A DNA stretch of 64,000 nucleotides from Hufsiella ginkgonis (GTDB taxonomy: Bacteria; Bacteroidota; Bacteroidia; Sphingobacteriales; Sphingobacteriaceae): positions 744,001-808,000 of the forward strand of contig NZ_WVHS01000002.1 of assembly GCF_009834915.1 (NCBI RefSeq). The letters run 5' to 3'. The notes under the pieces are model-generated. The model saw only the letters and a program-made list of their open reading frames with translations, made no database searches and was not told the origin of the DNA. A program made the translations under genes and the position numbers. Shown here in pieces: positions 44,053 to 52,103 of this stretch (the first letter of the stretch is position 1; the number at the start of each line of letters is the position of its first letter).

Positions 44053-46412
44053 AACGGCATGCCTATCCCAAAATTATATTGCACGAACCGGTAAGGGTCG
44101 GGCGAGTTAGTGGCTTTATAACGGGCTTTGAAATCTTTCTGGTCGAAGAAATGTCGGATCACCCAGGGACTGTCTTCGCCGTAAACGGGGTCGACAAATT
44201 GCGGATCACGCAATTTGGCCCCTACATCGAAACGGAACACAAAATAATCGAGGTCGAACCTTAGTCCCATACCCGCGCCAATAGCCATTTGGTTAAGGAA
44301 TTTATCGAATTTGAACGTTCCTCCGGGGTTGGCGGCGTTTTCCCGAAGGCGCCAAACGTTGCCGTAGTCCGTAAATACCGCACCTTTTAATTTGGCCCCG
44401 AACAGGTTATCGACCATTTTGAAGCGGTACTCGATGTTTCCTTCAATCTTTATTTCTCCCAGCTGGTCGAGGTTGCGCAGGTTGCGACGAGTGGTGTCAT
44501 TCTTAATCACAGCCCGGTTGTACTGGCCCGGGCCCAGCGTGCGCGCCTGCCAGGACCGGATCCCGTTGGAGCCGCCGGCATAAAAGTTCTTCTCGAAAGG
44601 CAGGCCTAACTTCGAGTTGGCATAAGGATAACCAAACCCGGGGTTGATCCTGGCCACCATTTGTTTTTCGCCGCCCAGCGACCGGTAATAGCGCAGGTCC
44701 AGTTCCGTTTTAGCGTACTGCAGGTAACTTACGCCAAATATGGTGCGATCCCCATTATTCAGTTTCCTGAGATTAAGCACCTGGCTTAACAACCCGATGG
44801 AATTGCCCGCCAGGTCGTTAGTGGTTTTCAGGTACACAAAATTTTCGTAGTTGTTGAGGCGTACTGCGTTCAGCGTAAAAGAATACTGCGAGCCAAGGCT
44901 TACATATTTGCGGTCGTTGGTAAGAATATAAAGCTGGTAACCCTGTTCTTCGAGCGACTGGCGGAATGCGGGATCGAGACTGCCCCGGCGGTACTCGAAA
45001 TTGATCGGTGTAAGGCTATGCAGCTTGTATTTCGTTTCCGTCCAGTCGTAAGTAACCGAATTGATAAAGATGCGGTTCCTGAAAGCGTTGCGCTGGTCGA
45101 AGATCTGGAGGCTGGTAGAAAACGTAGTGTGCGGAACACCGTTCCGGTTACTCTGCGGAATACCGAACGGCACCAGCAAACGCGGGATGGTGAGGTTTAC
45201 TCCCAACTGGAGGTCGCGGTTAAAAATGCTGGCAAAAGCTTTCCCGTCTATACCTGAGTCATACAGGATGCCGTAGCGAAGCTTCACATCCAGTTGTTCT
45301 GCACCGCCCAACAGGTTCCGGTTGGTATAGGTATTCCCGATGTTAAACCCGTTGCGGCCCGAGTTGAACGTGTACTCCCCTTCTATGCGGTTGCTCATCC
45401 GCTTTAGCGGCACCGCTTCGATTACGGGATTAAGGCGATGTGTGCTGTCATTTATCTTCTCGTAGGAGATCTTCAGGTTTTTAAAGATGTTAAGATCGTA
45501 CAGCCGGTTATTGGTCAGGTTATTCTTGTCTGAATTGTAGATGTCGCCCTTTTCCAGGAAAATATAGTTACTGATCGCTTTGGTGTTAAAACGCTTTGAA
45601 AAATCGGTAAATACATGCTGCGAGTCTACTACCGAGATATCAGGGTTACCACGTTTTTCTCCGTCGCTGTCCGAAATGATCACCAGCGAGCTGTCGAGGG
45701 TATATACATGATGCTTCGGCTCCTTATCAGGATTTGAAATGGTGAGCTTCACATCCACCTGGCTCGAAAAGAAATTGCTGTCTACTTCTGCATGCGCATT
45801 CTGCCGGAGGTAATCATAGTAACCGTGGCGTTTCATCAGTGCATAAATACTTTCTATTTCGTACATCACCGAGTCGCGGTCATAGCGCTTTCCCGCGTGG
45901 ATCTTTGTAAATGAGTCGCGGTACCTGGCATACAGGCTCCTTACGGTGGTATCTTCAATTACGTAGGTATAGTTCCTGAACCTGAACATCGGGCCGCGCT
46001 CCGCAGAGAAGGTGATGTTGGCACGTTTGTTCTTCACCTGCATGTCGGCCGTAACCTTCGCCTTAAAAAAACCCTTGGTTACCAGGTATTTCTCTATTTC
46101 CTTGCGGGAGATCTCTACAAGCGCGCTGTCCAGCAGGTTTGGCGCCTCCCCGATCTTTTTAACCTTATCGGTCCGGTACTTACCATTGCGTGTGTTAAAA
46201 AAATTGTAAAGGGCCAGGTTAAGACGGGAATTAGGCCTGATATCTTTCTGCACATACTGGTATACCGTTTCTACATACTGCGGATCGATGCCCTCTAGCT
46301 TCACGTTTTTTACGAGTGCCTGGTCCTGGTTTAAATAACGGGTGGCGTTGCAACCCGTTAAAATCGTTAAACTTGTAATTATATAGAAAGATCTCCTTAA
46401 ATATGCTTTCAA
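44049..46412 (-). CDS. TamL-type BamA-family outer membrane lipoprotein
   Basis: The 787-residue protein has a lipobox (TSLTILTGC at about 12-20) followed by POTRA-like repeats (about 30-440: LEGIDPQYVETVYQYVQKDIRPN, EKGDIYNSDKNNLTNNRLYDLNIFKNLKISYE) and a C-terminal barrel (about 450-787, ending YRFVQYNFGIGMPF). BamA/TamA relatives with a lipid anchor are found in Bacteroidota as TamL, which assembles outer membrane proteins together with TamB. The start seems to be TTG, with a stop just upstream and no ATG before the lipobox. The start overlaps the divergent SpoU gene by 10 bases. Confidence 0.88.
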   Translation of the reverse strand: MKAYLRRSFYIITSLTILTGCNATRYLNQDQALVKNVKLEGIDPQYVETVYQYVQKDIRPNSRLNLALYNFFNTRNGKYRTDKVKKIGEAPNLLDSALVEISRKEIEKYLVTKGFFKAKVTADMQVKNKRANITFSAERGPMFRFRNYTYVIEDTTVRSLYARYRDSFTKIHAGKRYDRDSVMYEIESIYALMKRHGYYDYLRQNAHAEVDSNFFSSQVDVKLTISNPDKEPKHHVYTLDSSLVIISDSDGEKRGNPDISVVDSQHVFTDFSKRFNTKAISNYIFLEKGDIYNSDKNNLTNNRLYDLNIFKNLKISYEKINDSTHRLNPVIEAVPLKRMSNRIEGEYTFNSGRNGFNIGNTYTNRNLLGGAEQLDVKLRYGILYDSGIDGKAFASIFNRDLQLGVNLTIPRLLVPFGIPQSNRNGVPHTTFSTSLQIFDQRNAFRNRIFINSVTYDWTETKYKLHSLTPINFEYRRGSLDPAFRQSLEEQGYQLYILTNDRKYVSLGSQYSFTLNAVRLNNYENFVYLKTTNDLAGNSIGLLSQVLNLRKLNNGDRTIFGVSYLQYAKTELDLRYYRSLGGEKQMVARINPGFGYPYANSKLGLPFEKNFYAGGSNGIRSWQARTLGPGQYNRAVIKNDTTRRNLRNLDQLGEIKIEGNIEYRFKMVDNLFGAKLKGAVFTDYGNVWRLRENAANPGGTFKFDKFLNQMAIGAGMGLRFDLDYFVFRFDVGAKLRDPQFVDPVYGEDSPWVIRHFFDQKDFKARYKATNSPDPYRFVQYNFGIGMPF

Positions 46413-47179
46413 AGCCTCAAATTAGTTTTATAAAGTCATTACATCAAAAAAAGTTTAGGAAGGAGCATGGCCTTTTTATTGCAGAGGGCAGCAAAACTGT
46501 GGCTGAATTTGTTCATTCCGGTTATGTTATCGATAGCATCTATTATACGCCACAAGCTCCAAAATTGCTCAATTTATCACAAAAAGTAAAGGTACAGGAA
46601 ATATCTCCCGCAGAGCTTGCTAAGGTAAGTACTTTATCCGCACCGCAGGACATGATTGCATTACTCTGCATCCCACCAAAAACCCAGATCTTACCGGAAA
46701 GTTTTAAGCAAACGTTCACATTAATGCTCGACGATATACAGGACCCGGGCAACCTGGGTACCATTATCCGCACGGCGGATTGGTTTGGCTTCGACCGGGT
46801 CATCTGCTCGCCTGGCACCGTGGAGGCTTATAACCCGAAAGTGGTACAGGCCACTATGGGGTCCCTGGCACGGATCGATGTGATGTACGACGAACTGGTG
46901 CCCCTGCTCCGTGATGCACAGATACCTATCTATGGCGCGCTGCTTAAAGGCACGTCCATTTATCAAACGCGCTTCGGCCGCGAAGGTATCGTGGTGCTGG
47001 GCAACGAGGGCAACGGGTTGAGCGATGAGGTTAAAAAACTGGTTACTCATCAGGTTACCATTCCACGCTTCGGCCAGGCAGAGTCATTGAACGTAGCGGT
47101 GTCGGCGGCAATATTTTGTACCAAGATAAGGGAAGAGACGGAAGAGAGCAACGTAAGGGAAATAAAGAATGGAGAATAG
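46403..47179 (+). CDS. TrmH/SpoU-family RNA 2'-O-methyltransferase
   Basis: The 258-residue protein has an N-terminal substrate-binding domain (SKPQISFIKSLHQKKFRKEHGLFIAEGSKTVAEFVHSG) and a SPOUT domain with the knot motifs: LMLDDIQDPGNLGTIIRTADWFG, VVLGNEGNGLSDEV and IPRFGQAESLNVAVSAAIFCTKIRE. It methylates rRNA or tRNA; the exact target is not readable from sequence. The first 300 bases are more AT-rich than the rest. A tRNA-Cys gene follows. Confidence 0.92.
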   Translation: MLSKPQISFIKSLHQKKFRKEHGLFIAEGSKTVAEFVHSGYVIDSIYYTPQAPKLLNLSQKVKVQEISPAELAKVSTLSAPQDMIALLCIPPKTQILPESFKQTFTLMLDDIQDPGNLGTIIRTADWFGFDRVICSPGTVEAYNPKVVQATMGSLARIDVMYDELVPLLRDAQIPIYGALLKGTSIYQTRFGREGIVVLGNEGNGLSDEVKKLVTHQVTIPRFGQAESLNVAVSAAIFCTKIREETEESNVREIKNGE

Positions 47180-47245
47180 GGAACGGAAATGGGATATTAG
47201 TTAAAAAAATCTCTTGGGTATAGTTTATAAACAAAAGCAATTTAC

Positions 47246-47253
47246 TACTTTTG
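47246..47253 (+). promoter_or_regulatory. -7 box of tRNA-Cys
   Basis: TACTTTTG fits TAnnTTTG and lies 12 bases upstream of the mature tRNA 5' end. The standard -33 TTG is not clear. Confidence 0.5.
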
Positions 47254-47265
47254 CAGCCTTTACAG

Positions 47266-47336
47266 GGTCGGATGGCCGAGTGGCTAGGCAGAGGTCTGCA
47301 AAACCTTTTACAGCGGTTCGAATCCGCTTCCGACCT
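47266..47336 (+). tRNA. tRNA-Cys (anticodon GCA)
   Basis: The acceptor stem GGTCGGA/TCCGACC is perfect with U as the discriminator base, typical of tRNA-Cys. The D arm is GGCCGAGTGGCTAGGC, the anticodon loop is GGTCTGCAAAACC with GCA, and the T arm is AGCGGTTCGAATCCGCT. The CCA end is not encoded. It is 71 bases long. A small basic protein gene follows. Confidence 0.96.
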
Positions 47337-47364
47337 CAGGATTTAAAATATATAAAGAAATATC

Positions 47365-47538
47365 ATGGGAGTTACACGATTAAAAAGAAAAGACAGGAAG
47401 AATAAAACCGTTTCACGCCTCGAAGTACAGTTCCTTAAACTGGGACGTAACATCGAAGTAGGAAGCCGTTCTGCGGAGTCAAAGAAAAGCCAGTTGAGCA
47501 AGAACAACGAAGTGCTTGCGAAGATTGAAGGAAAGTAA
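47365..47538 (+). CDS. Small basic conserved protein, 57 residues
   Basis: The frame reads MGVTRLKRKDRKNKTVSRLE, then VQFLKLGRNIEVGSRSAESK and ends NNEVLAKIEGK. The protein is strongly basic. Related short proteins are widespread in Bacteroidota and often misnamed spore protein, as I recall; their role may be linked to RNA or ribosomes, but this is not shown. It lies 28 bases past tRNA-Cys and has its own terminator just after. Confidence 0.85.
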   Translation: MGVTRLKRKDRKNKTVSRLEVQFLKLGRNIEVGSRSAESKKSQLSKNNEVLAKIEGK

Positions 47539-47555
47539 TTTCGGGCTCACACGTA

Positions 47556-47594
47556 AAATAAAGCCCCGGTCATTTGGTGATCGGGGCTTTATTA
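47556..47594 (+). terminator. Rho-independent terminator of the tRNA-Cys/small-protein unit
   Basis: The stem pairs AATAAAGCCCCGGTCA with TGATCGGGGCTTTATT around a short loop, with one mismatch or wobble. It is a strong GC core with A and T flanks, so it may work in both directions. It ends transcription after the small basic protein. Confidence 0.85.
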
Positions 47595-47661
47595 TTTGCG
47601 GCGCACTGCCGAAGACGGATCAGGGATCAGGCGAAATAATTGGGGATCTGGTATGTTTTAT

Positions 47662-47845
47662 CGGATCAGGCTTAAAAGTTTGGGAGCTATTAGCTGTCAG
47701 CAATCAGCTTTGATTACACTGTCAAACCTGGAATACTACCCAGGAATAGCTCAACGTCAATTACTTATCTTATAAAGGTATACTTACGGGCTAAATGCTG
47801 ATAGCTGACGGCCAAATCTACTCCCTATAAATTCAGCTTGATCCG
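47662..47845 (+). repeat. MITE-like dispersed element, copy 2
   Basis: The core 47668-47844 matches copy 1 at 18353-18535. This copy shows terminal inverted repeats: CGGATCAGGCTTAAA at the left and TTCAGCTTGATCCG at the right, matching at about 12 of 15 positions. T-rich flanks of similar sequence (TTTTAT on both sides) may be a target duplication, but they are imperfect. It lies downstream of the tRNA-Cys unit. Confidence 0.75.
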
Positions 47846-47846
47846 T

Positions 47847-47892
47847 TTTTATCCTCCTCCGCCTTCGGCACCTCCCCCGAAGGAGGATAAAA
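47847..47892. repeat. Intergenic hairpin with 11-base arms
   Basis: TTTTATCCTCC (47847-47857) pairs with GGAGGATAAAA (47882-47892), and inside it CCTTCGG pairs with CCGAAGG. There is no T run after either arm. It may be a REP-like element or RNA structure. It directly follows the MITE-like copy. Confidence 0.6.
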
Positions 47893-47940
47893 TCCAGGTC
47901 TTACTGAAGTAACTTAATAAAAACAAGTTACTTATTTGTA

Positions 47941-48000
47941 ATGAAATCCTGTCTCCCTCGCGGAGGGAGTCCCGCAGGGAAGAAGGATAATTATCGTCTC
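47941..48000 (-). repeat. 60-base dispersed palindromic repeat, copy 2 (inverted)
   Basis: This is the reverse complement of 14339-14398 with 5 differences in 60. Both GC-rich hairpin arms are kept. It lies 64 bases downstream of the HMA-like gene's stop. Confidence 0.85.
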
Positions 48001-48063
48001 CGCAGCTTCCGGACTGATCCGGGCTCAGGCAAAAAGCCATATCGGTATCGCTGCCTGTTGTCG

Positions 48064-48276
48064 TTAATCCTCCAGTTCCCTGCAATAGATCCCTGCCGTA
48101 GTAAGCAGTTCTTCAATGTACCTGGGCGGAATGTCGTTAGCGATCACGCGAAGCACGCGGTCGCAATCCTCGAGGTCGAAGTTCCACCGGGTTACCGAGC
48201 TTAGCGGAAACAGCAACTGCTGTACTTTTTGCACCTGGCGGCGATTTTTTACATTGGTTTTAAATACAAGGATCAT
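48064..48276 (-). CDS. Small HMA-like protein lacking the CxxC metal motif
   Basis: I start at the ATG at 48276 (MILVFKTNVKNRRQVQKVQQLLFPLSSVTRWNFDLEDCDRVLRVIANDIPPRYIEELLTTAGIYCRELED), which leaves a 10-base gap to the previous gene; longer starts overlap it. The 70-residue beta-alpha-beta pattern resembles heavy-metal-associated domains, but the metal CxxC is replaced by KNRR. It is the last gene of the sigma-factor operon. Its function is unknown. Confidence 0.7.
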   Translation of the reverse strand: MILVFKTNVKNRRQVQKVQQLLFPLSSVTRWNFDLEDCDRVLRVIANDIPPRYIEELLTTAGIYCRELED

Positions 48277-48286
48277 CGGCAGGCAA

Positions 48287-48682
48287 TTAAAGTTGATCAT
48301 TGGTAAACGACGAGGCGCTTTTTTCAGGCCCACTGCCGGGAGCACCCGAAAACCGGCGTCCCCAGCCGCACATACGGTCCTTCATCTCCGCACGGAATTT
48401 TTCGCGTTCACCGGGTTCCATGTTGCGGAAGCGCTCGGCCATGCGATCGCGCATCCAGTGGTTTCCGCCGCCAAATTTACCGCGGCCGCCAAATCCGAAC
48501 AGGATCTTGCACAGGATAAAGATCCCCATCGCCTGCCAGAACGTTATCGTGCCAGCATGCAGGATATCGGGCAACAAATGATTCCATAGCTGCATAACGA
48601 TGTAGCTCACCAGCGACAGGCATGCGGCGATGCCAAATGGAATTAAAAACAGTTTCTTTTTATTAAAATTTCTCGGTCTCAT
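48287..48682 (-). CDS. Small membrane protein of the second ECF sigma operon
   Basis: The 131-residue protein has two membrane helices (about 11-30 and 44-61) and then a basic, Met- and Arg-rich helix (HWMRDRMAERFRNMEPGEREKFRAEMKDRMCGWG). The tail recalls periplasmic metal- or stress-sensing proteins, but I do not recognise a family. It begins 11 bases after the sigma stop and could regulate that sigma factor. Confidence 0.6.
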   Translation of the reverse strand: MRPRNFNKKKLFLIPFGIAACLSLVSYIVMQLWNHLLPDILHAGTITFWQAMGIFILCKILFGFGGRGKFGGGNHWMRDRMAERFRNMEPGEREKFRAEMKDRMCGWGRRFSGAPGSGPEKSASSFTNDQL

Positions 48683-48693
48683 GTCGTTTTTAC

Positions 48694-49245
48694 TTAATAG
48701 TGGGTAATCTCCGTATACAATTGTTTCAACCGCTTTCGCAGGTGCAACACCGCATACCGCTTACGCGTGATCAATGTTGCCGTGTTCTCCCCGGTCATCT
48801 CAGCGATCTCTTTAAACGGAACATCTTCCAGCTCATGCCATACAAAAACCTGCCGCTGCTCTTCAGGGAGTTCTTCGAGGGCCAGGAATAGCTGTTCCCA
48901 GAACAGGTTGCGGAGGTATTCCGTTTCGGGGGTAGTATCGTCGGTAAATAAGATCTCGCGGAAATCCGGCTCATTTTCGTCCTGCCCGCCATCTGCCGGC
49001 TCAAAAAGCTCCTCGCGTTTCTTCTTATGTTTGTCGATGATCTTGTTCCGTGCCACCCGGTAAAGCCAGGCGCCCGTTTGCTCGATCGGTTCCGCGTTTA
49101 CCACCGAACTTAACTGGAACCATACATCCTGGAGAATATCTTCCGCATCAGCCTCTGTTTTTACCCGTTTCCGGATAAAGCTGAACAAGTTCCTTCCATA
49201 CGATTTGATGGCGTGTAGTATGAAGGACTCTTTATCTGCGGGCAT
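48694..49245 (-). CDS. RNA polymerase sigma factor, ECF subfamily
   Basis: I choose the ATG at 49245 (MPADKESFILHAIKSYGRNLFSFIRKRV); longer starts run into a non-family stretch. The 183-residue protein has region 2 (VKTEADAEDILQDVWFQLSSVVN, GAWLYRVARNKIIDKHKKK) and region 4 (LALEELPEEQRQVFVWHELEDVPFKEIAEMTGENTATLITRKRYAVLHLRKRLK). It heads an operon with a small membrane protein and an HMA-like protein, so the membrane protein may be its regulator. It is divergent from the S41 peptidase gene, 163 bases apart. Confidence 0.92.
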   Translation of the reverse strand: MPADKESFILHAIKSYGRNLFSFIRKRVKTEADAEDILQDVWFQLSSVVNAEPIEQTGAWLYRVARNKIIDKHKKKREELFEPADGGQDENEPDFREILFTDDTTPETEYLRNLFWEQLFLALEELPEEQRQVFVWHELEDVPFKEIAEMTGENTATLITRKRYAVLHLRKRLKQLYTEITHY

Positions 49246-49408
49246 TAGGGCATTCACTGTATAACGTTGTTTAAAGGTAAGACGAACCATGTATAAAAAC
49301 ATTTCAATGCCGCCGGCTTTTTTTTGCTGTTTATAATTACCCCCCTTAGGGTGATTGCCAGGATCATTATCCTGCCTACCTTCATCCATCATTTATACCG
49401 GGAGAACG

Positions 49409-50893
49409 ATGAGAGCGGCCAGGCGCATTTTATACTTGATACTACCGTTGCTTGCCGCGGCCTTCGCGGCAAAGGGGCAGTTCCGCAACCTCGATTTCTC
49501 GTCACGCTGCGCTTCCTCAAAAACAGGCCTATGTTATTGGGACTTGTCGTACGGTACCAGGGGCTCGTGCTCAATGTATGCAGAGGCGAACAACCCGGGA
49601 CTGCTGATCCGAGGGGAAGCCCTCACCTCGGTGGGTTACAGTGAACAAACAGCTGCACTGCCGAAAATACCCGGTCTCCGCATCATCGAGGTTTCAGCAA
49701 GGATCCGTACCGAAAATGCGACCGGCAAAGGAGCCGGGCTCAACATCGGCATTTACGACGCTCAAGACCGCTTGCTCAACAACAAAGATATGGGCCACAC
49801 TTCCTTTAGCTGGATACATGGTACCACTGGCTGGAAGGTGTACAGGATCAGGTCAATATGCCCGGAAGGATCGGCCAGGGTCAGGGTCGGCGCCATCCTT
49901 TACGGGAAGGGAACGGCCCGATTCGACGACTTTAAGGTAACTATCACCAACATCAAGGGAAAGAAGATCAGTCCCGTCGCGCAGGAATACCTGTCAGCCG
50001 CCTGCGATACCATCATGCGCCATTCGCTGGTAAAAGACATGATCGACATCGACGGGCTAAAAAAGAAAGCGTTGCTTATCGCCGGTCCCGCAAAAACATG
50101 CGCAGACTGTTACCTGGCAGTGGAATATCTCCTTTCCTCGCTCCGCGCCTATGGCGATGAACATTCGCTGTTTATGGGTGCGCCCGAAGTTTCCAGGTGG
50201 CAAAACGGCGAAAACACCATGGCCCGTGTAAGGATGCCGGTTGGTAAAGTGGTGGATAGCTGCGGCTACTTACTGGTACCTGCATTTTATACGGGAAATA
50301 AAAAACTTGCCGCCACGTATGCAGATACGCTGCAAAAGATGATCGCCATGCTCGACAAGGAAAGCATCCGTGGCTGGGTGATCGATCTCCGCGAAAATAC
50401 AGGCGGAAACCAGGGACCGATGATCGCCGGCCTGGGCCCGTTTTTTAGCGCCGACAAACTCGGTTACCTGGTGAATGTAAATAACACCAAACAATACTGG
50501 TACTATAAGAACGGCGTTTACGGATGGAACGGCGAAAAAGTACTGCAGGTGACGCAGCCCGTAACCCTTTCGAAAAACAGGCCGATCGCGGTACTTACCG
50601 GCGGCTTAACGGGCAGCTCCGGTGAGGTAGTGGCGCTCTCCTTTACGGGAAATGCCTGCACGAAATCGTTCGGGCTCCCTACCTGGGGACTCACCATCGG
50701 CAACAGGAGCTTCGAGCTGGCCGACGGCGCCCGCATCATGCTTGCCTCCACGGTAATGGCCGACCGCTCTGGTAAACTTTACCAGGATTCCATTAACCCC
50801 GACGTCCTCGTAGTGCAGGGCATCGAAACTACCGGGGATGACACATTAAGAAAGGCCCTTGAATGGCTTAAAACGGTTAAGGATGTGAAGTAA
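49409..50893 (+). CDS. Exported S41-family peptidase (C-terminal processing protease-like)
   Basis: The start is the ATG at 49409 (MRAARRILYLILPLLAAAFAAKGQ signal). The 494-residue protein has an N-terminal carbohydrate-binding-like beta region (about 25-185) and an S41 protease core: GWVIDLRENTGGNQGPMIAGL, LTGGLTGSSGEVVALSF with the catalytic Ser at about 403-404, and SFGLPTWGLTIGNRSFELADGARI. No PDZ domain is clear. Peptidases of this kind cleave exported proteins near their C termini. Confidence 0.88.
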   Translation: MRAARRILYLILPLLAAAFAAKGQFRNLDFSSRCASSKTGLCYWDLSYGTRGSCSMYAEANNPGLLIRGEALTSVGYSEQTAALPKIPGLRIIEVSARIRTENATGKGAGLNIGIYDAQDRLLNNKDMGHTSFSWIHGTTGWKVYRIRSICPEGSARVRVGAILYGKGTARFDDFKVTITNIKGKKISPVAQEYLSAACDTIMRHSLVKDMIDIDGLKKKALLIAGPAKTCADCYLAVEYLLSSLRAYGDEHSLFMGAPEVSRWQNGENTMARVRMPVGKVVDSCGYLLVPAFYTGNKKLAATYADTLQKMIAMLDKESIRGWVIDLRENTGGNQGPMIAGLGPFFSADKLGYLVNVNNTKQYWYYKNGVYGWNGEKVLQVTQPVTLSKNRPIAVLTGGLTGSSGEVVALSFTGNACTKSFGLPTWGLTIGNRSFELADGARIMLASTVMADRSGKLYQDSINPDVLVVQGIETTGDDTLRKALEWLKTVKDVK

Positions 50894-50922
50894 CAAGCAA
50901 TTTCACTATTGATGAGGTTATC

Positions 50923-51960
50923 TTAACGTTGGCCGCCCGCCAGGATCGCTTTGCATATCCGTTTAACAAGGCCCGGACCTTCATAAATAAAGCCGGTATA
51001 GAGCTGTACCAATGAGGCGCCGGCTTCCAGTTTATCGAGTGCATCCTGGGGCGAATGTATTCCGCCTACCCCGATGATCGGGAATGCCTTACCCGATTTT
51101 TCCGACAAATAACGGATCACTTCTGTAGATCTCGCGGCAAGCGGCCGACCGCTCAGTCCGCCCGTTTCCTGCTTTAGCGGGGCCGGTGTTTCGAGGTGCT
51201 CCCGGGAAAGGGTGGTGTTGGTAGCGATCACGCCTGCGATGCCCGATTCGTTCACAATCCCGATGATATCATCCAATTGTGGATCGGTCAGGTCCGGTGC
51301 TATCTTTAATAAAATGGGTTTCGGACGTGCGTTAGCGGTATTACGCTTCTGCAGCGTTTCGAGGATCTCCTTAAGGGGGCCTTTTTCCTGGAGCTCGCGC
51401 AGCCCCGGCGTATTGGGTGAGCTTACGTTCACCACGAAATAATCCACCACCCCGAACAGCAGGTCGAAACACTTAATGTAGTCGTTTACCGCTTCCTCAT
51501 TGGGCGTCACTTTGTTCTTGCCGATGTTCCCGCCGATCAGCACGCCGCCGCGCCGCTTTAACCTGCGTAGCCTTGCCGCCGCTACTTCGGCGCCCTGGTT
51601 ATTAAAACCCATGCGGTTGATCAAGGCGCTGTCTTTCTTTAAACGGAACATCCTCGGCCGGTCGTTCCCGGGCTGCGGCATGGGAGTAACCGTTCCGATC
51701 TCGATAAAGCCGAATCCGAGATCTCCTAATTCGGTCACCCACTCGGCGTTCTTATCGAAACCGGCCGCCAGCCCTACCGGGTTCCTGAATTTTAACCCGA
51801 ACACTTCCCGCTCCAGCCGGTCTTCGTTAACGGTATAAAGCTGCCTCATCGCGGCCGCTAAAGGCGCCACTCGGTGCGCCCGTTTTAACAACGACGTTAC
51901 AAAGTGATGGATATTCTCAGGCTCGAAACGAAAAAAAAGGGGGCGGACAAGGTGGTACAT
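50923..51960 (-). CDS. pyrD: Quinone-dependent dihydroorotate dehydrogenase (PyrD, class 2)
   Basis: The 345-residue protein has the class 2 pattern: an N-terminal membrane-association helix ([29 protein letters not shown]), [55 protein letters not shown] and the FMN-binding end [34 protein letters not shown]. It oxidises dihydroorotate in pyrimidine synthesis. It has a perfect promoter just upstream of its ATG. Confidence 0.97.
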   Translation of the reverse strand: MYHLVRPLFFRFEPENIHHFVTSLLKRAHRVAPLAAAMRQLYTVNEDRLEREVFGLKFRNPVGLAAGFDKNAEWVTELGDLGFGFIEIGTVTPMPQPGNDRPRMFRLKKDSALINRMGFNNQGAEVAAARLRRLKRRGGVLIGGNIGKNKVTPNEEAVNDYIKCFDLLFGVVDYFVVNVSSPNTPGLRELQEKGPLKEILETLQKRNTANARPKPILLKIAPDLTDPQLDDIIGIVNESGIAGVIATNTTLSREHLETPAPLKQETGGLSGRPLAARSTEVIRYLSEKSGKAFPIIGVGGIHSPQDALDKLEAGASLVQLYTGFIYEGPGLVKRICKAILAGGQR

Positions 51961-51965
51961 GGAGA

Positions 51966-51995
51966 CAAATATACGTTAGGCATTTTACGTTTCAA
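51966..51995 (-). promoter_or_regulatory. Promoter of pyrD, nearly leaderless
   Basis: On the minus strand TTG (51995-51993), 19 bases, then TATATTTG (51973-51966). The ATG begins 5 bases past the box, so the transcript has almost no leader. The -33 box abuts an inverted repeat that separates pyrD from the ABC-F gene. Confidence 0.8.
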
Positions 51996-52056
51996 GTTAT
52001 GCGTTTTATATCCCGTGCAGATAACCCGGCCATACACGCGGTATAAAACGCATAAC
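51996..52056. repeat. Inverted repeat with 15-base arms between pyrD and the ABC-F gene
   Basis: GTTATGCGTTTTATA (51996-52010) and TATAAAACGCATAAC (52042-52056) are exact reverse complements with a 31-base loop. It lies between two divergent promoters. It shares its outer word and loop length with the repeat at 20998-21052. Confidence 0.75.
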
Positions 52057-52089
52057 GTAAAACGACGAACGTCAAACCGAAAAATTACG

Positions 52090-52097
52090 TACTTTTG
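52090..52097 (+). promoter_or_regulatory. -7 box of the ABC-F gene, nearly leaderless
   Basis: TACTTTTG fits TAnnTTTG and ends 6 bases before the ATG at 52104. A -33 TTG is not clear at 19-21 bases. Confidence 0.5.
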
Positions 52098-52103
52098 CGC
52101 CAA

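Larger units (their letters stand above)
47595..48063. other. Repeat-rich intergenic region
   Basis: Nearly 470 bases without a gene hold three repeats in a row: a MITE-like element (47662-47845), an 11-base-arm hairpin (47847-47892) and an inverted copy of the 60-base repeat (47941-48000). No protein or RNA gene is recognised. Confidence 0.75.
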
